DNA of 64,000 bases from Cristatella mucedo. Lineage: Eukaryota > Bryozoa > Phylactolaemata > Cristatellidae. Location of the stretch: assembly GCA_009760855.2 (NCBI GenBank), contig WPIO01000021.1, forward strand, positions 1 to 64,000, in the 5' to 3' direction. Position 1 is the first letter of the stretch, and each line of letters begins with the position of its first letter. This document shows positions 22,980-35,319 of this stretch, piece by piece. Below the pieces are notes generated by a model. It was not told the DNA's origin and made no database searches. It saw nothing but the letters and a program-made list of their open reading frames with translations. A program made the position numbers and the translations under genes.

Positions 22980-23523
22980 ATGGACCGCAGTCTAGCAACC
23001 AATCGACTTCAAGTTTTGTCAATCACTTTCAGGTCCCTTCATTATTTGGCTCAAACCTAAATATCAAATTTACTCCCCAAATAGGCTAAGCATTGTTCCA
23101 CCCGCTTTTCGGATTCTAACTGTTTAACTATGCCTCGTACAAACATCAAATCCTTTGGAGACCGTGCATTTAGTTCGCATGCTCCCAAAGCCTGGAACTT
23201 ACTCCCGACCTGCGTCACGACATCTCCTCACCTATCCACATTAAAAAAAAACTGAAAAGGCATTGTGTGATAGCATTTAATGGATCCCTGTGATTCGTTC
23301 TTTATGTGCTTATGCGTGCTGACACTGCTGCATTCTGCCACTACCCAAGCTTGATGCTGACCCTGTGCATTTCACCCGTATTCGTGTTATTCTTGCTGTT
23401 TATTGAGCATGCTACCACTAACCATTTGATAATGCTTCCCTTGCTGTAATTATAAAGCACCTAGAAATAAATTGAGTTCTCTGATGGCGCTTTATCAAAT
23501 GTATTATTATTATTATTATTTTT
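22980..23523 (+). mobile_element. 5'-truncated LINE, private to block D1
   Basis: It starts in the text for VKQRIDFKVLSLTFRSLH and runs through SSHAPKAWNLLPTC-like sequence, the 3' UTR, the stem and (ATT)n at 23502-23521. D2 (near 46695) and D3 (near 32150) lack it and read straight from CGTCATTT/CATCATTT into TCAGCTCT. Confidence 0.85.
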
Positions 23524-24104
23524 CCGCACTCCATTGTAAGTCTGCTTGAGGCTGGCAAATATTATAGGAGCATTGCTAGGTAGGCCGTATGGTAAAGGCT
23601 GTCTAACTAAAAGCAACTACAGAAACAAAACTCGTTTATTATTACAACAGTAACAAAAATATGTGATCATAACTTTAATTACTTCTTGCCCAAGAAAAAA
23701 TACGAGGTATTTAAATGTTGAACTAAATGAAGATTCTGATTATACGTTGGCCTAATGGTGAGCCCAGTCTAGATGGCGATTCCCGCCGAGTATAGGTCAA
23801 GGACTGCATTCCCGGTTCGTCAAACACTCAAATATTACCTTCACTATTTTTTCGACCTCGTCAGTTGATCGCATGAAACCAAAAATATGGCTAAATTTAA
23901 CATCGCAAAATGTAGCTCATAATTAAGGTGAGAGTAAATCTGTATGGTGGTTCATCATCTGCCAAAAATGAGCCCATAAGAAATGCCACAGTGCTCATTC
24001 TAATTGCCAAGTCATGGTCCATACCTGTTAACTAGATGTATTGAGAAATCTGTTGCACTAGTGCTTTCGAATGAGATTTTAATCTTAGCTAATTTAAAAG
24101 ACCT

Positions 24105-24250
24105 TTTTGTATAGCCACAAAAGAGTCTTACTGGCTATCACTACCACGTTAGTAGGCAATAACAGATTGCCCACCTGGATGGTTTGAACCCGTGATCATG
24201 GTCGTGAAGAGTGAGCACCAATACCTCCTGCCCTATCAAAACCCAGTGTA
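24105..24250 (-). mobile_element. tRNA-derived SINE, degenerate
   Basis: On the minus strand: GGCAGGAGGTATTGGTGCTC, TTCACGACCATGATCACGG, B box GGTTCAAACC, and a 3' body with GATAGCCAGTAAGACTC. Same family as the other SINEs here. Confidence 0.65.
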
Positions 24251-26330
24251 ATAAATTTATTCTCCGAGCCATTTCGCTTTTCTGCTAACACTGAGCATGA
24301 CTACAGTCTTTTTATACACGGCTGCTCAACCGCTCTATTCAGGAGATGTATAGTTTTATTGCTATATGCAGTGAGATATATCATTATTTGCATTCACATG
24401 CTTCATTATCGTGCCATAGAGGAGCTTCTACCAAGATGATGACACATAAATTTCCTACAGTTTCCTAGCGATTGGAGTATTATAAATTATATTCAAAAAT
24501 GCATCTCGGCAAGGAAGGGGTCTGATTCGTGCTGCAAACCTAACATCTAGTATCCCAGTGCCGAGAGAAATTCTTTATTACAAAAAATGACAGTCTTCCT
24601 AATTTTCTTCATACTTACTGGCCGGTGAGCATTTGATACATATTTCTCACAGTGATAGCCTATTATTTCTTAAATTCCTAATACTTTCGTAATAATCGAA
24701 TCTAAATAATAAATCCACGTAGGCTAACTAAATCTTGATACCCTTAGCTCTTCCTAGTGACTTGTCCTTATAACATTAGCCTATATTGCAGAGAGGTTTT
24801 TTACGAAAATATAATCTTTGTGACCTTGGATTCTTCTAATAAAATGTTGGAACTGTTAATAGTTTTGCGAGGAAACTAAAGGATGACTACTAAATAATCG
24901 CAATAATAGGTATTGTATATGGTCCTAAGAGTACTAAACCTCTTTTGAGGCACTTCACATCTTCTGGATTAGAATGATTTCAGGATAATGATGGTAGGCC
25001 TTCAAACAAGTGCCACTTGTTATGCGTGGCACTCTACTGCACACTGCAAATAAAAGCAAAAAATGTGCCAGCGTTGTCAGATGCTTGCTAACACCTGAGA
25101 TACAGGCTTACCTCTAATAATAGCCAGTTGCATTTGCATGTGCTCATGAAGCAATACTGAAATGATGTGCTTAAAAAGAATGTGGGGCAATGGCGGGGTT
25201 GGTGCTGACTTGCATGGCCTACTTGAGCTGACCGCTTGAATTAGATCAGAACTGCAGCTTGTATATTATACAGCCCTCCTCACTTAAAAAATTGACTTGA
25301 ATTAATTATTGAATGAACGGCTGATTTCTGATCCTCTGGTTGTGGCACTTACGATGGTCAGATCCAGATCGTGGTTGGCTAAGAAATCGAAGCTTCTAAA
25401 AACCCATAATATGGGAATTCTGTAATTAAACACATAGATGTGTGTTCACTTTTGTGATTTTCTTTGGAGAGAGAAAATATATATATACTTTTCCGAGCAA
25501 AATAACTGTGCCGTCATTGAATGCGTTGCAAATGAAGTAAGAGTACGTTACATCTACATTTGTAGTCAACTGAAAAACCTTAGCTGCAAGTGACAACGTG
25601 CCATCTATGAAGAAAACAATTCTTTTTTTCTGTCTTATGCATCTGAGCAACCGCTTCCACTGCTAGACATTAGGGCAGCTATAGAAACAGTTACTTATTC
25701 TATTGGACCATCTTTGTTTTCTTAAATGCAATAATCATGTTAGACTTTGATTTATATCAATTGTCCATTGTTAAAAATTGACTGCATTGAAAAGAAAAGA
25801 CTAATTCCACTGCTACGCTAGCCGATAGCAAATATGGCAGCAGCCACAGAGAAGGCAATATTTCTCAGGCTTGGAGATTGATTCCTTAGTGTACTCATTC
25901 TACAATCCATCAGAAGACAGTGTACAGGCTGACTGAAGAAAATGAATGCATTAGCTCTCTCACTTAACTGTGGCCTTTCATAGCAGTCTAAGGATCCGTA
26001 AAAGGTTTCTGGCTCCACGTCACCAAATCCTAAAATTATTAGTCTAAAAAAATCGTGAGCCCTGCAGGACACTATTTCCGGACCAGCTAATGCAATGGGC
26101 GGCTAATATGAGATGACTGTCAGTTCAAATTAAGCCTTAGCTAAGTTAGGTTTGTCGCTATACAATTAATTGGCCAAGTCCAGCTTACAGCTCAATGAAT
26201 GAGCTCCTTCTGTACAGTGGAGGCTCGCAAAGGCTGAACCGAGGAGAACGAGTCTTCCATCACGCATACACATACTTCATTCGTAGCCCTAGTAAATCAC
26301 TGACCTGAGTCCCCTATCCTCTTTCTTCTG
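24251..26330. other. No recognisable feature
   Basis: AT-rich sequence without recognised repeats. Open frames of 74 and 84 codons on the minus strand (25650-25426, 26072-25818) have no identifiable relatives. Confidence 0.45.
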
Positions 26331-27283
26331 AAAAATAATAAGCGATCTTCAGGAAAAGGCAAGTCAGACAGCGAGGAACTTTCATCAGACTCCGATTCTA
26401 ACTCTACAGGTGATCAAGAAATGAAAGCAATACTTCCCTACTGAAAATACATCAACGATCTGACCAGCAAGCTTGGTTTTTATTCGTTCAATGCGGAGCT
26501 TCCGACATCTAGGATAAGTTGATTAGCTAGCTAGTGCTTTAGTGATTCCGTTTGCTGGACCCTGACGTAGAATTTCCATTGTCATTCATGACGGATGTAT
26601 GGTTACACGTGGAAGTTACGGTAATAATACGTTTCAAAACAGAATGGAGAAAAGGGAAGACAGTTTATTAAAGTGCATGAGCATCTACAATATCCACTTT
26701 AATAATTAAAATTGGGCATTTAAATGCTAAAACTTAAATGAATGGAAAAGGTTTGGATCTTCAAAGGGTTTTATAAAACGTGGCCATGGATTTCCAGTAG
26801 CTTATGCTTTCTGAACTCTGCTAAAAATTATGACGCCCGATTAGTGTAAAGTGGGATTTTTGCAAGTTTAGTTAAACAACTGCGATTTAGCGGAAGAGCC
26901 ATTGTTAAATAAACACCGATTGAGATCCATAATCGGCCGAAGCTGAAAGTAAAATGTCCTATCGCTAGCAGCAGCAGGCCGGAGAGGATGACGAAGAAGT
27001 CGAATCACCAGAAGTTGGCGAGCTGGAGCAATTCTTTAGTTGCTTAAACGTCAAAAAGTTGGAGAGGCGCTAGAAGACGCTGCAGGGCTGTATGCTGCAG
27101 AACCTGAAAGAAAGAGCCTTTAATGCAAGCAATAACGCGATGAGAGACAAGAAAGAAACAGAAGCACCCTTAATTTTTACTGTTGAAGAAATTTTTAAAG
27201 CTCCAGCAGTAACGTGCGGAAAAAACTGGGGTAAAAATAAAAAACACGTGAATTTCTCCGGGATTTTTATGGGCATAAGCTAG
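26331..27283 (+). pseudogene. Coding-like patches with in-frame stops, origin unknown
   Basis: Two stretches read like old coding sequence. At about 26331-26517 a frame gives SGKGKSDSEELSSDSDSNS, then a TGA, then KYINDLTSKLGFYSFNAE. At about 26954-27283 a frame gives QQQAGEDDEEVESPEVGE, then LEQFFSCLNVKKLERR, a TAG, then MLQNLKERAFNASNNAMRD and a lysine-rich end with HVNFSGIFMG. The acidic/serine and charged helical composition differs from the surrounding LINE text. At least three stops interrupt it, and I saw no splice sites that would remove them. It could be a processed pseudogene or a transposase remnant. No family is assigned. Confidence 0.3.
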
Positions 27284-27486
27284 TGCGGGCATAAATTGTT
27301 CCTTCTTTAGTCCAATGTTGGTCGGTTTGAGCATTTAAGCATGATTCATCGTATTCTAATATGATGGCGTCTTTTGAAAGCTCAGGCGCCTGTTGACCTC
27401 AATCGCAAAGATCTTTACCTTCTGTTCTTGGGGTCTGATATCTGCACCCACGAAAATTTACTTTTCATATTTCTTTGTCAGTAGAA

Positions 27487-27800
27487 ATAATTAAAGTGCA
27501 GTTGTACAGCGCCGTCAGAGAACTTATTCTCTTTCTAAGCAGTTTACAAAAGTTTCACTTTCTCGGCACTTTACTGAGATTACTAAATGATTTGTGGTAG
27601 CATCCTCAAGCAGCAGGCACAGTTTAAGCAGGTACATGCTTATGAAAGGGTAATCACATAGACCCATCTAATGCAGTAATAAAAACGTGCGTTTTAAGCA
27701 CCTTTAAAATGTCATTATGTCAGGAGACGTTGTGACATGCGTCAGCAGTGAGTCCCAGCCTTTGCCAGCATAATGAATGTCATGCAAGCTCATATTACTC
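27487..27800 (-). mobile_element. Decayed LINE 3' end
   Basis: AGCGCCGTCAGAGAACTTAT (terminal stem, minus), then a diverged 3' UTR and C-terminal text (TCAGGAGACGTTGTGACATG near 27720, paralleling 15478-15500). Confidence 0.6.
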
Positions 27801-29696
27801 TAAACAAGCACCACTAAAGTCTCTTTTTTTAGCCTTTAAATCCATCGGTTAAGTACCAAGCATGTGCGCAACGAATGGCTTCCCAAGACTTTTTACGCCC
27901 AGCGAAGCCAGCTTTTGCGATGGGTAACCAAGTTAGGTGGCGCTCGGAGCTGAGCAGCCAGCAGAGCAGGAAGCAGGTCTTTAAAAAGTCAGGTGACAAA
28001 GCTGGCAGTTCTGCGAACTGTTCTTTCGTTCGTTTGTAGGTATTGGAGACCTGACTCATATTGTCGCACTAGAATAATTAGGTTAATAAGGCTGCGAGTG
28101 TCCTTGGTTGGTTAAGTGACGTACTGTCCTCGGCTTCGGATTGCCTCATTTGCAATGAGTTGGATTTATGATGCAGTAGACCAGCGGTCACATTTGCATC
28201 TCCACTTCCGTAAGTGCAACAAGAGTCTATATTCTGCTGCTGCTGGAATACGCAAACTGTATTAAGACGACGGAAAAAGAAGACAGATGTAGTTAAGAGT
28301 GTATGGAAATAATGCGATACAATAATAATAGTTAAATGAATCGGAACTGTCACGAACAGGAACCGATCTTGGGGGAAAAATCAGCGAAATATGAGCATTG
28401 TGTCGTATTATTGACCTTGTTATGAATTACATGGCTATCCATGTGCTTTTCTGAATAATTTTGCCCTATCAGTTTATTACGTAGGTAAAAGTGCCGATAA
28501 TTGTACTCAAGCACTCAGAACTGCTAAATGAATCTGGAACGGTAGCAGATCTAAATGGTTTGGAGCTAATTCTAATAGTGAGGATTCGTTGCAAAAATGG
28601 CACGACTTTGTGCAGGAAAATTGATCCTCGATAAGGTTTTATATATTATAATTCATTCTGAAGTGATTCCTTTGCTAACTGAGCTAAGTCTTTGAAAGAT
28701 TATTATCCTTGAGGAGCTCTAGGTTTTCGAAGAGATAAAGATCATACCTGAAATGTACTGATTTTTTGTTTAAAATTCCACCCATTCAGGATCAGCTGAC
28801 AAATGAAGCCATCCATTTTTGATCGGCTACAGGGGATTTAGGTCTACTTTGAAACTTTAAATTAAAAAATTGTGATAGATGGGGAACTCAGTAAACTCAT
28901 TCACGAGGAACCTGCAGTAGCTAAGTAGCATATTAAGGAATAGTATCCAAACCGCTTGGCATTTGTCACGTCTTGTAGGATTACTTTTGCTGCAAACTGC
29001 TAGTATACATATTTATAATTTGCATGAAGTTCCAACCTTAACCATTCTCAGGTGGTTATTACATTCTGTTTCTCGATGCTATTCATAAAGGAAGCTAATC
29101 TGGCTCCCAATGTTACAAAATGCATCTGCATACGTTAAGCTTCTAGCTGAATGCTACCTAAAATTCCATTCACTATCTGATGCATTTCCGAAAACTGCTT
29201 TAAAAAGGAATATTTCTCAGTTATAAATACCAGTATAATGTGCATTCATATATTTATTTTCCAAATATAACGGAACTCATATACCCTTCACTTCCTGTGG
29301 CTTTCGACTTCTTACTTATCTTCCCTGTCATAACAAAAGGAATACTCTTTGAATGAGCCCCCGAACCTCTGCTCTCACATTGTTAATCACTCAATATTGT
29401 AGTATCACTCAGAGCGTGGACTTTTAATTTGAGCTGGGCAATATTTCTAAATTAAGCAGTATATTATAGCCGTATTTTAACAAGTGCTTCGAAAATAACT
29501 ACTCTTACAATTGAGAAATACTTAAGGTTTTGGAAGCGTTGAAATAAAAAAGCAAGCTGTTGTTGCTAAAGAGTTCAAAGTGAGTCAGTTGACTATATAT
29601 ATAATAGATAAATCAGAAAAGGAGATTAACCATAGCACTAACCACTTGGAATGTTAACCAAAAGATAAAGCTTCAAAGTCTCAGGCAAAGCAATTG
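27801..29696. other. No assigned feature; one open frame noted
   Basis: A minus-strand frame at 28059-27829 (76 codons; contains YKRTKEQFAELPALS and ERHLTWLPIAKAGFAGRKK) looks coding-like but has no recognised family, introns or paralogue here. A second frame at 28353-28078 is unremarkable. The rest shows nothing. Confidence 0.35.
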
Positions 29697-29697
29697 C

Positions 29698-30776
29698 TCA
29701 ATAACAATAATAATGCACAATAAAGCGCCCTCAGAGAACTCAATCTCTTTCTAGGCGCTTAACATTTGCTGCCAAAGAAACACGATCGAATGGTGAGTGT
29801 TATCATGCTTGATAACAACATGAATTATATGGTTAGGGGTGACATGCACAGGGTCAGCATGCAAGTGTGGTTAGTGGCAGCATGCAACAGCGTCAGCACG
29901 CATAATCTGTTGGCTACCGAATGCATACCGAAAGCCTCTTAGGCTGTGAGTGTGCTATAAAAAACTCTCCTGCATAACACCTAAGTGGTCTTTATGACTT
30001 TGTGGAGTTACAGACGGAGATATATTACATACATTATATAATCACATAGAGTTCGAATTAATGGGACCCATTAAATGCTGTCATAAATGGGTGCATCTTT
30101 GTTTTCTTTTTAAATGTGGTCAAGTCAGGGGATGTCGTGACGGAAGTCGGGAGTGAGTTCCAGGCTTTGGGAACATACGAATTACAGGTACGATCTCCAA
30201 AGGATTTGAGGTTCGTATGAGGTAAAGCTAAGCAGTTAGATTCAAAAAAGCTGGCGGCAGGATGCGTAACCAGGTGGGGGAGTGGATCTGATAGGTAGGC
30301 CGGAGCCAGAGCACGAAGTCACCTAAAAGTGAGCGACAAAACCTTGAAGTCGATCCGTTGCTTGACTGGAAGCCAGTGCAAGTCGGCAAGACGTGGTACG
30401 ATGTGGAAACTGTGAATCTCACGACAGACAAACCTAGCTGCAGAGTTTTGCACCAGCTGTAATTGCCTGATTGTACACACTGATAGGCCAACAAACACTG
30501 AGTTACAGCAGTGAAGATAGAATGCCTCAAATGCATGGACCCACTTAAATTTTGTACCCACATCTACAAAAGGCCGGATTTTAGTTATGTTATGTAGCAG
30601 AAAGTATTCGACTTGATTGTACAGTTGATGTGGTCGTCTAACGAAAGGTCACTTCGGAACATGACACCGAGATTTCGTGCAGGTTCAACGGGAGATAGGC
30701 TGGCAGAGCCGATTTTGAGCTTTAGCCTTACCAATTTCAGAATCACACTTGGTTTCCCCATAACTAGTAAGTTTAC
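29698..30776 (-). mobile_element. 5'-truncated LINE
   Basis: (AATA)n-like tail at about 29698-29714, terminal stem, 3' UTR, then C-terminal and late RT coding text on the minus strand to the KTNLLVMGK region at 30776. Frame fragments at 30563-30228 include RQLQLVQNSAARFVC and LADLHWLPVKQRIDFKVLS. It is broken by several frameshifts. Confidence 0.85.
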
Positions 30777-31534
30777 TTGAGCACTGGTGGCACGGTTTTA
30801 TCAAATGCAGTAGCACGATTCAGTGATCAGTGGCACAGTAATGATGGAGGAGTAGCTGCTAACTGCGAAGCTTGATTTTACGTCCTTTTTTCCATAAATG
30901 GCCAGCTCCAGCATCTTAGGATTAGACATAGCGTTACGTTTATGAAGATTAGCTATGAAAGAGCTACCTACAGATCATACGGGAAAAGAAAAATGTATCG
31001 CCAACATCTAATCAACCTTGATTGAAGCGTATGCATTCGATATCTTTAATAGCGATGCAACAGGCCAATTGTACCTTTAGTAGTGCCCGGGCACATTACC
31101 TGTAATTGGCGTTCAACCAACTCTTGGAAAAGCACCGAAATAACTATCAACTAAGCGTCTTCTCTGCAACTGTAATGGCATTAAAAAAAAGCATAAATAC
31201 TGTCGAAATTTCCCAATCGTCGGTGCTTTGGAGCTGCCAGATCGCATTTGGCTTATTTCAGTAGCAGCAAGGCTTAGATGGGAAGTTGTATTTAGGGTAA
31301 AATTCTTCTTAATTTGACCGAGAGCCATCAAAACATCATTCTTTTTCCTTATAACGTGGCTCGTCATGAAGTTGAAGGGCAGCTGAATAATCTCAAACTG
31401 TAGTGTAGGCCGCCGAGTATAACATCTAATGTAATATATCTCAGTCTGTAACTTCATTAAGACAGAGACTGTAGGTGCTATGCAGGAATGTTTTGTATAG
31501 CTCACTCAATGACTAAGCGCCTATCGTTAGCAGA
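30777..31534. other. No assigned feature; one open frame noted
   Basis: A 130-codon minus-strand frame (31505-31113) has no low-complexity bias and no recognised domain. It ends just before block D3 and is not duplicated with it. It may be chance. Confidence 0.35.
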
Positions 31535-33180
31535 CAATGTCAAAGAACAAGGGAAGCAGCAAACGTTCGTCTCTGCAGAGTTAGGTTTCCAAATATAGCT
31601 TTAAGTGAAAGAGCGTTCGGTGGTACTTCCGACCGGCCAACTAAAGCCGGAAAATTTTGCATAGTTCGCAGATAACCGAGCCAGAACGTGCAAGGTGACA
31701 TGAAGGCAAGCGTGAAGAATGCACACAATAACCCAGAGCCGGGCTAATCGACTGTTAACTCCTATGTAACCATTGTCCACGATTAAGTAAATGTACTAGT
31801 CCTTGCTCATGAAAATGGATGCACACATTCGTGTCGGACTCCACGTGAGTCCTCACATAGCATTACAAAATGAGTTTACAAAGCTTCATTCGGATGGGTG
31901 CTAAAGCAAAGCAGTGCTTGCAACGCTAGTCAAGTCTGTGCACCTACTTGTTTGCTGGTTATGCAGCTGACATTAATAACTAGCGTCTCGTTTGATCGTC
32001 ATAAGTGCCTGTTTCTGACCTGGAACTGCTGGTTGGGCGGACCTGCAGCAGAATTTGAAATCTGCTCTACATAAAAATTTTTAAAGGCGATCAAAAAAGT
32101 TTAAGCCTTAATTCCTATCGATATTTCCATCGGCACATCATTTATCAGCTCTCTATTGCTATTCTTTTTGAGGCTGGCAGATTTTATTTGATATGGCTGC
32201 TTCGGCCATTCCGTGAAAGCTATTTAGCAGAAAGCTATTACAGATAAAAAAAACTCGGATACTATTACAACTGTAAAAAATATGAGCTAGTAATAGTGAC
32301 TACTTTTGCCCATGCAAAAATGAGTGAAACTTCAGTGTTGCACCACAATGAGGGCCTGACTATACGCTGACCTGTCGAGGAGCCTATTCTAGATCGTAGA
32401 AACTGCCAACAGTTTGGTAAGGACTAAATACAACGACCTGGGTCGTCTGGTATTCGAACGTTACTCTAGTCTTATTGTGGTTTGTGACCTTTGCACCAGT
32501 CATCACTTTGGATCGCAAGGTCAAGGGCTCGTTGAGCTGAGAGCTCAAGACTCTAGAATAAACTGACCGCCCTTAAAAATTGCTTATCTTTTGCAATCCT
32601 CCAAAGTTCATGCAGGTAAATTTCCATTTTAGCTGTACAGGTGCAAGCTGCAGCTGCGTCTGCAAATTAGAAAATCCTCTCTCTCATTTAGGAAACTCAT
32701 TACTGTACACTCGTACTAGCACCATCAATATAACACGAACGACTCATAGTAAATGTGAAGCCAGTGACTTTACTAGACTTGTGGATAACGAGCTAACCTG
32801 GCTTATTACAGAGGAAGTTCACATGAAAAATGCAGTCGCTTTTTTGGTAGATGTCGGTCCCTGTGCCAGTTGTTTCGGAGACTGGCGCACCTTTAATTGT
32901 CGTCAGGAAGATCATTGTTATTTACCTCACCATTAAGAAAGTTAACTTACTTTATCGGTCATCAACCAGTTGAACACGGCCACCTCGATCGGGGCGCCTA
33001 TTCCTAGTAGTAACTCAGTCGCTGGCTACGGGTCCCTTAGGCAAATAATGATACAGTCTATCAGGAAAGCTGTGTCTGGTTCTGTAAAAGACTCGTCACG
33101 TTTGACTAGTAAATTTATTTGCTAAATATAGCTGGTCTTATTTAGCTTCATTTATAACCTCCTACAAGGATTTATCAGTG
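31535..33180. repeat. Segmental duplication block D3
   Basis: It matches 46090-47690 (D2) throughout and 22310-23880 (D1) in part. The shared text GAACAAGGGAA, TTTCCAAATATAGCTTTAAG, AAATACAACGACCTGGGTCG and TTTGTGACCTTTGCACCAGT is kept in order. A gene-family unit (A) follows it, as unit C follows D2. Confidence 0.8.
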
Positions 33181-33185
33181 TTTCT

Positions 33186-33573
33186 TAATAATAATAATGC
33201 ATTTCAAATAGTGCCATCAGAGAACTCAATCTCTTTCTAGTCACTTTACATTAACTGCAACGGAAGCAAGATCGCATGGTTGGTCGCAGCATGTTTAGTA
33301 AACAACAAGGATAACATGGTTAGGAGGGACGTGAACAGAGTCAACATGCAACTGTAATTAGTGGCAGCTTGAACAGTGGCAGCTTGAACAGTGTCAGCAC
33401 TCATAAGCACATAAAGGCCAAATCACAGGGACCCACTAAATGCTGCGATAAATAAATGCGTTTTTAGTTTCTTTTTATTGTGGTAAAGTCAGGATATGTC
33501 ATGACCCAATTCGGGAGAGAGTTCCAGGTTTTGGAAGCACACGAAGTGATGGCACGGTCTCGAAATAATTTAA
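33186..33573 (-). mobile_element. 5'-truncated LINE between D3 and unit A
   Basis: (AAT)n tail at 33186, stem (GTGCCATCAGAGAACTCAAT), 3' UTR and part of the C-terminal region. The D2/C junction (about 47730) reads GTGTTTCTTGTGGCC without it. TGTTT precedes the insertion and recurs after it (33574 on), a candidate target duplication. Confidence 0.75.
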
Positions 33574-33734
33574 GATTGTTTAGGACCATCTAAAATGCAA
33601 GAGGTTATAGTATACACAAGGATGTAGCTTGTACAGTGTCAGCACGTAAGAGCTCACAAAGGACAAATCACAAGGGCTTTCCAAAGGCTGAGAGAGACAC
33701 GTGCTTTTTATCTTCTGCTAAAATATTTGCATCG

Positions 33735-34155
33735 AAGGAGTTGCAACAGTGAAATTTAACTTTATGCGACAACAACAGAGGTCTACAGCCGGGTTAAATG
33801 TCATCAACTTAGCAATTGCCACATTATGCACGTCATGAAAATCTGCGATGGCTTCCCATTTTGAGCTGCACACAGCTCTAGGTTCTGATACTCACGCATG
33901 CGTCAAGAAACGTGTATCCTCCGATGTACCTATCCAATATGCTGCCTAATCAGGCCTCACGCCTTGCTATCTCTCCTCTGACTCCAAATGTTTGACTCTG
34001 CAGCTTTTGAACCTTAAATATATTAAAACTCGCATTTCAAGTTTTTTTTATTTCATAGCTGGAACTCGCTATTAACAGCCTTCATTCGCGACATATCATA
34101 ACTCAACAGCTTTTAAAATAATTTAAGAACAATCCTTTTCTTTATGAAATTTGCT
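33735..34155 (+). mobile_element. Very old LINE debris at the 3' flank of unit A
   Basis: Decayed C-terminal text, for example TTAGCAATTGCCACATTATG (for RSCHIT) and CCTATCCAATATGCTGCCTA, matching the debris next to genes 1, C and B. Confidence 0.55.
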
Positions 34156-35319
34156 GAGTCAGTATGACTGTGATCATGTCAGCTTTCTGCGGTTGCCCCT
34201 GCTAGCACTTCCCAAAGTATGTGCTTCTATTTAGGCTATGTAAATTTACTGGAAAGAGATTATGTTATCTTAGTGATACGTAAAGTGTCACCATCTGTAA
34301 CTCTACGAAGTGACAAATATTAAGTGGATATTATGAAGGAGAGTTTTTCTAGAGATCACTCACAGCCTTTGCTGCTTTCGGTTGAAGAGACCAAGAATAT
34401 GTTTATACTCGCGTGGTTACGTTTTCACTGTATCACTATTCACAGTGCCAAGTTAAAAGTAGATTAGCGTCTTTACTTGCGATTTAAATTAGTTCCATTA
34501 CGGAGCAGTTAGTTCAAATTACTTGTCTGTCAAATAATTATTACTAATTAAATGAATTGAAATAGCATTAGTTCACTCAGGATCCCGAAATGCACTGGAT
34601 ATTGTACCAAATCATTAAAAGTATAAACTGTACTTCAAAATATGGAATATCTAATCCAAAAATATAAAATAGAATATGCTTACAAACTAACTTTATTAGT
34701 CATGATGTACAGCTTAACCTTTGAGATTGGACGACTTGAATGTACTGACAGAGTTGGAACGAAAAGGGTGAAGTGAGTAAGTCAATCCTATTCGCTGATT
34801 TTTTGCCTTCTTTTCCACAGTCTCCTTACTTTCAGCTGCCTGGTTTTTCGATGATCGTCTGTCCAATAAGGTCTATTCAACCCTCTTTTTAAATTTTGCT
34901 GAAGTTATTTAGTTAAATGTCATAACATGGATCGTCAGAAAACGCAAATGCAACTTTTTCTGTGTTTCTTTTGAATACAGTCCGGAGGTTTCTCCAACCT
35001 TCTTAATATTTTTTATCTCACTAACTGATATTACCTCTTTCGCATCACCTATTTACAGGCAAACCTCCGTGTGCTGCAGCATCTGTAGCTCCTTTACCTC
35101 CTACGATGTCAGTTCCTTGGCTAGCTAATCGGTGAGTCTTGTCTGGTCATATTAAAATTTTTTCTGAGGGATGTATCCTTCGGCTGCTATGATTTCCGTA
35201 AAGTTTTAGAGGTCATCTTCTGCAGCTTTCACGTCCGCCCTAAATGGCTCACCATGCCTGACAGCGAGTGAATGCCGGTTTTCTTTATAAAAATTCTCGA
35301 ACCAGCCCTAGCTGGCTTT

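Larger units (their letters stand above)
19266..23880. repeat. Segmental duplication block D1
   Basis: It is paralogous, in order, to D2 (43245-47690), and its last part to D3 (31535-33180). Paired landmarks include 19300-19680 with 43260-43620, 20040-20220 with 44155-44335, 20550-20640 with 44640-45180, 21840-22200 with 45550-45880, and 22230-22980 with 46090-46690. It carries private insertions: the hAT element at 21000-21840, a LINE at 22980-23523 and a LINE tail at 19850-19925. Divergence looks considerable. No open gene was recognised. Confidence 0.75.

Noticed and set aside
25426..26072. Minus-strand small protein genes (74 and 84 codons)
   Set aside because: No recognisable domain, paralogue, splice context or polyA signal; length is compatible with chance.
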